Origin: Dehalococcoidia bacterium
GTDB lineage: Bacteria; Chloroflexota; Dehalococcoidia; GIF9; UBA5629
NCBI GenBank assembly: GCA_011170325.1
Contig: DUEX01000003.1
Location: 16,661 to 59,116, forward strand
Length of the DNA: 42,456 nt
Reading direction: 5' to 3'
Positions 40,698 through 42,456 of this stretch are shown here, piece by piece; within the stretch, counting starts at the first letter, position 1; every line of letters begins with the position of its first letter. The translations under genes and the position numbers were made by a program. The notes under the pieces were generated by a model. That model worked only from the letters and a program-made list of their open reading frames with translations, was not told the origin of the DNA and ran no database searches.

Positions 40698-41960
40698 GTG
40701 TACCATAAAGTGACCCTCGGTAACGGATTGCGTCTTATTACCAGCAGCATGCCTCATATTCCTTCAGTCTCTGTGGTTTTCTTCATAGGTGTCGGAGCGT
40801 GCTATGAGATTGAGGCTGAAGTTGGCATTTCCCATTTTATCGAGCATCTCTGCTTTAAGGGCACCCAAAGGTACCGGACTTCTAGGGAAATCAGTGAAGC
40901 TATTGAAGGCGTTGGTGGCATAATCAATGGTAGTACTGATAAGGAAATAAGCAGCTTCTGGTGTAAGGTAGCTAGCCAGCATTCTCTTTTAGCTGTGGAT
41001 GTGCTTGTTGACCTGTTACGTAATTCTCGCTTCGATGCCAAAGATATCGACCGAGAACGCCAGATAATCATTGAGGAAATAAATATGAACCTTGATTTCC
41101 CACAGCAGCGAGTGGGCATGCTAATCGATGAGCTTCTATGGCCAGGGCAGCCATTGGGGCGTGACGTAGCTGGGAATAAAGAAACGGTAGCTGCTTTAAC
41201 TCGCCAACAAATGCTCAACTTCTTTTCCCACCATTATTTACCAAACAATACTGTGGTTAGCATTGCTGGTGATATTGAACAGGAACAAGTGCAAGACATC
41301 ATCAACCAAGCTCTCGGTGACTGGATCCCTAACAAGGTATCGGCCCGTTTTTCAAACGGCGGTAAACAAGAAGCACCTAGGTTACATATCGAGTTTCGAG
41401 ATACTGAACAAGCTCACCTTTGTCTTGGTGTTCCTGGGCTATCTCTTCTTCATCCTGACCGTTTTACTATTGACCTACTTAGCGTAGTATTGGGCGAGGG
41501 GATGAGCAGTCGTCTATTCACTGAGGTCAGAGAACGACAGGGGCTTGCCTATGATATTCACAGCTATGTTGATCATTTTACGGATTCAGGAGCAGCCATT
41601 ATTTATGCTGGAGTTGACCCTGAGCGAGTTGACAGTGCACTAAAGGCTATCCTTAGCCAGCTTTATCAGCTCAAGGAAGGCATCTCTGAAATCGAACTCA
41701 ATAAGGCCAAAGAATTAGCCAAAGGGCGGCTGCTATTGAGCCTAGAAAATAGTCGAAATGTTGCCGTTTGGTTAGGGGCTCAGGAGATGCTTACTAACCG
41801 CATCCTCACTGTAGATGAAATCATATCCTTGGTCGAAGCTGTTACCACTGATGACTTAAGGCGAGTCGCTCAGCAACTTCTGACTAGTGAAAAGCTGAAT
41901 TTGGCTATCGTCGGACCTGTTAAGGAAGAGGAAGCGTTAGCAGACCTGCTCAAGCTCTAA
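40698..41960 (+). CDS. M16-family zinc peptidase
   Basis: A 420-residue M16B-type processing peptidase (PqqL/MPP-like). The zinc motif is HFIEH at residues 46-50 (HxxEH, the inverted zincin motif), and the third ligand region is IIIEEINMNLDFPQQ. The C-terminal half has RQGLAYDIHSYVDHFTDSGAAIIYAGV, the family's substrate-binding RxxxGLxY element. No partner half-peptidase is encoded beside it. It ends at 41960, converging on groEL. Confidence 0.93.
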   Translation: MYHKVTLGNGLRLITSSMPHIPSVSVVFFIGVGACYEIEAEVGISHFIEHLCFKGTQRYRTSREISEAIEGVGGIINGSTDKEISSFWCKVASQHSLLAVDVLVDLLRNSRFDAKDIDRERQIIIEEINMNLDFPQQRVGMLIDELLWPGQPLGRDVAGNKETVAALTRQQMLNFFSHHYLPNNTVVSIAGDIEQEQVQDIINQALGDWIPNKVSARFSNGGKQEAPRLHIEFRDTEQAHLCLGVPGLSLLHPDRFTIDLLSVVLGEGMSSRLFTEVRERQGLAYDIHSYVDHFTDSGAAIIYAGVDPERVDSALKAILSQLYQLKEGISEIELNKAKELAKGRLLLSLENSRNVAVWLGAQEMLTNRILTVDEIISLVEAVTTDDLRRVAQQLLTSEKLNLAIVGPVKEEEALADLLKL

Positions 41961-41974
41961 AGCCCTGCCAGTAA

Positions 41975-42008
41975 AGGATAGAGCTACCCATTTGGTCGGC
42001 TCTATCCT
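41975..42008. terminator. Hairpin between the M16 gene and groEL
   Basis: A perfect 10-base inverted repeat, AGGATAGAGC and GCTCTATCCT, with a 14-base loop lies between two convergent genes. Flanking T runs are weak (CTTTTG on plus, TTTAC on minus), so a bidirectional terminator is likely but not certain. Confidence 0.6.
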
Positions 42009-42027
42009 ACAAGGCTTTTGTGTCCCT

Positions 42028-42456
42028 CTAATACTCCGGCATAGGTGGCATTGGTGCCTTCTCTTTCTCTGGAATGTCGGTCACCAGAGATTCGGTGGTC
42101 AGAATCATATTGGCAATGCTGGAAGCATTCTCCAAGCCGGTCCTAGTAACCTTAAGCGGGTCGATAATGCCCTTGGCCACCATATCGCCGAAATCACCTT
42201 TCACCGCATCATAGCCAGTACCTTTCTTGCTGCGCTTAACTTTATCCACAACCACCGAGCCCTCCTGCCCAGCGTTTATAACAATCCAGCGAAGTGGCTC
42301 CTCTAAAGCCCGCTTAAGGATAGCAACGCCGGTAGCTTCATCACCTTCCACCTTAACCTTATCTAGAACCGGGCTGGTATTAAGTAAGGCAACACCACCA
42401 CCAGGCAGAATCCCTTCCTCAACTGCAGACCTGGTCGCCGATAGGGCATCCTCAAC
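42028..42456 (-). CDS. groL: Chaperonin GroEL, C-terminal part
   Basis: The C-terminal portion of the 60-kDa chaperonin, cut by the window end. I translated it to the edge: [21 protein letters not shown], then [62 protein letters not shown]. The tail ends in [10 protein letters not shown] instead of the Gly-Gly-Met repeats common in other bacteria. It converges on the M16 gene. Confidence 0.97.
   Translation of the reverse strand, partial: VEDALSATRSAVEEGILPGGGVALLNTSPVLDKVKVEGDEATGVAILKRALEEPLRWIVINAGQEGSVVVDKVKRSKKGTGYDAVKGDFGDMVAKGIIDPLKVTRTGLENASSIANMILTTESLVTDIPEKEKAPMPPMPEY

Noticed and set aside
40470-40757. Minus-strand ORF of 95 residues upstream of lysA
   Set aside because: It overlaps the lysA and M16 promoters and the M16 start, has no ribosome-binding site, and only its C-terminal part looks protein-like.

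Overview
The window is a dense bacterial chromosome segment that carries mostly core genes. I see no rRNA, tRNA, CRISPR array, phage module or intact insertion sequence. The gene set suggests an anaerobic Chloroflexota bacterium, probably class Dehalococcoidia: a MaoC/Had-like dehydratase pair in a fatty-acid cluster, split 2-hydroxyacyl-CoA dehydratase activase genes, a PDGLE-type cobalt/nickel ECF transporter, and an ATP synthase operon led by DUF151 and AtpI-like genes. The taxon is an inference from gene content; I ran no search.

Layout. (1) 1-4173, minus: a DUF151 nuclease, a zinc-ribbon protein, an AtpI-like protein, atpB, atpE, an untracked 43-codon membrane ORF, atpF, atpH and the start of atpA, behind a good sigma70-type promoter. 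(2) 4175-8280, plus: dtd, a Fur-family regulator, a CbiM/PDGLE/CbiQ/CbiO metal importer, a small helical protein, and a decayed copy of the cbiO 3' end. (3) 8293-11825: nadC, a cupin, a small membrane protein and plsY. Two long gene-poor spacers here share a diverged repeat, and one copy still holds a 52-codon ORF with a strong Shine-Dalgarno sequence. (4) 11832-15176: mfd.

(5) 15210-28223, minus: a lipid and translation superregion of at least three transcription units. The first runs hadA-like, hadB-like, plsX, acpP, fabL, fabF, fabG. Next come a hotdog thioesterase and DegV. The second runs DUF177, rpmF, acpP, fabF, acpS, fabK, fabD from a consensus promoter (TTGACA-17-TATAAT). The third holds an AmrS-like radical SAM protein, nusB and an ACP-like protein without the usual phosphopantetheine serine. 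Together these supply most of type II fatty-acid synthesis (malonyl transfer, condensation, ketoreduction, dehydration, two unrelated enoyl reductases) and the PlsX/PlsY route to phospholipid. FabH, FabZ and acetyl-CoA carboxylase are not in the window.

(6) 28340-32638, plus: an M20 amidohydrolase and three genes of the 2-hydroxyacyl-CoA dehydratase activase family. (7) 32651-37189, plus: rplI, dnaB, a DnaD-like protein, a DnaC/DnaI-like protein with two AAA+ modules in one chain, and an HNH protein; this looks like a replication-initiation cluster. (8) 37227-40473, minus: lysA, holB and a PSP1/RicT protein. (9) An M16 peptidase (plus) converges on the 3' part of groEL (minus) across a hairpin.

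The best leads are the AUC start codon on the second fabF, the FabK plus FabL pairing with MaoC-type dehydratases, the serine-less ACP, the tandem-AAA+ helicase-loader candidate, and the extra one-helix ORF inside the ATP synthase operon. Several ORF-track starts (fur, cbiM, DUF177, M20, cbiO, cupin) are too far upstream and are corrected below.
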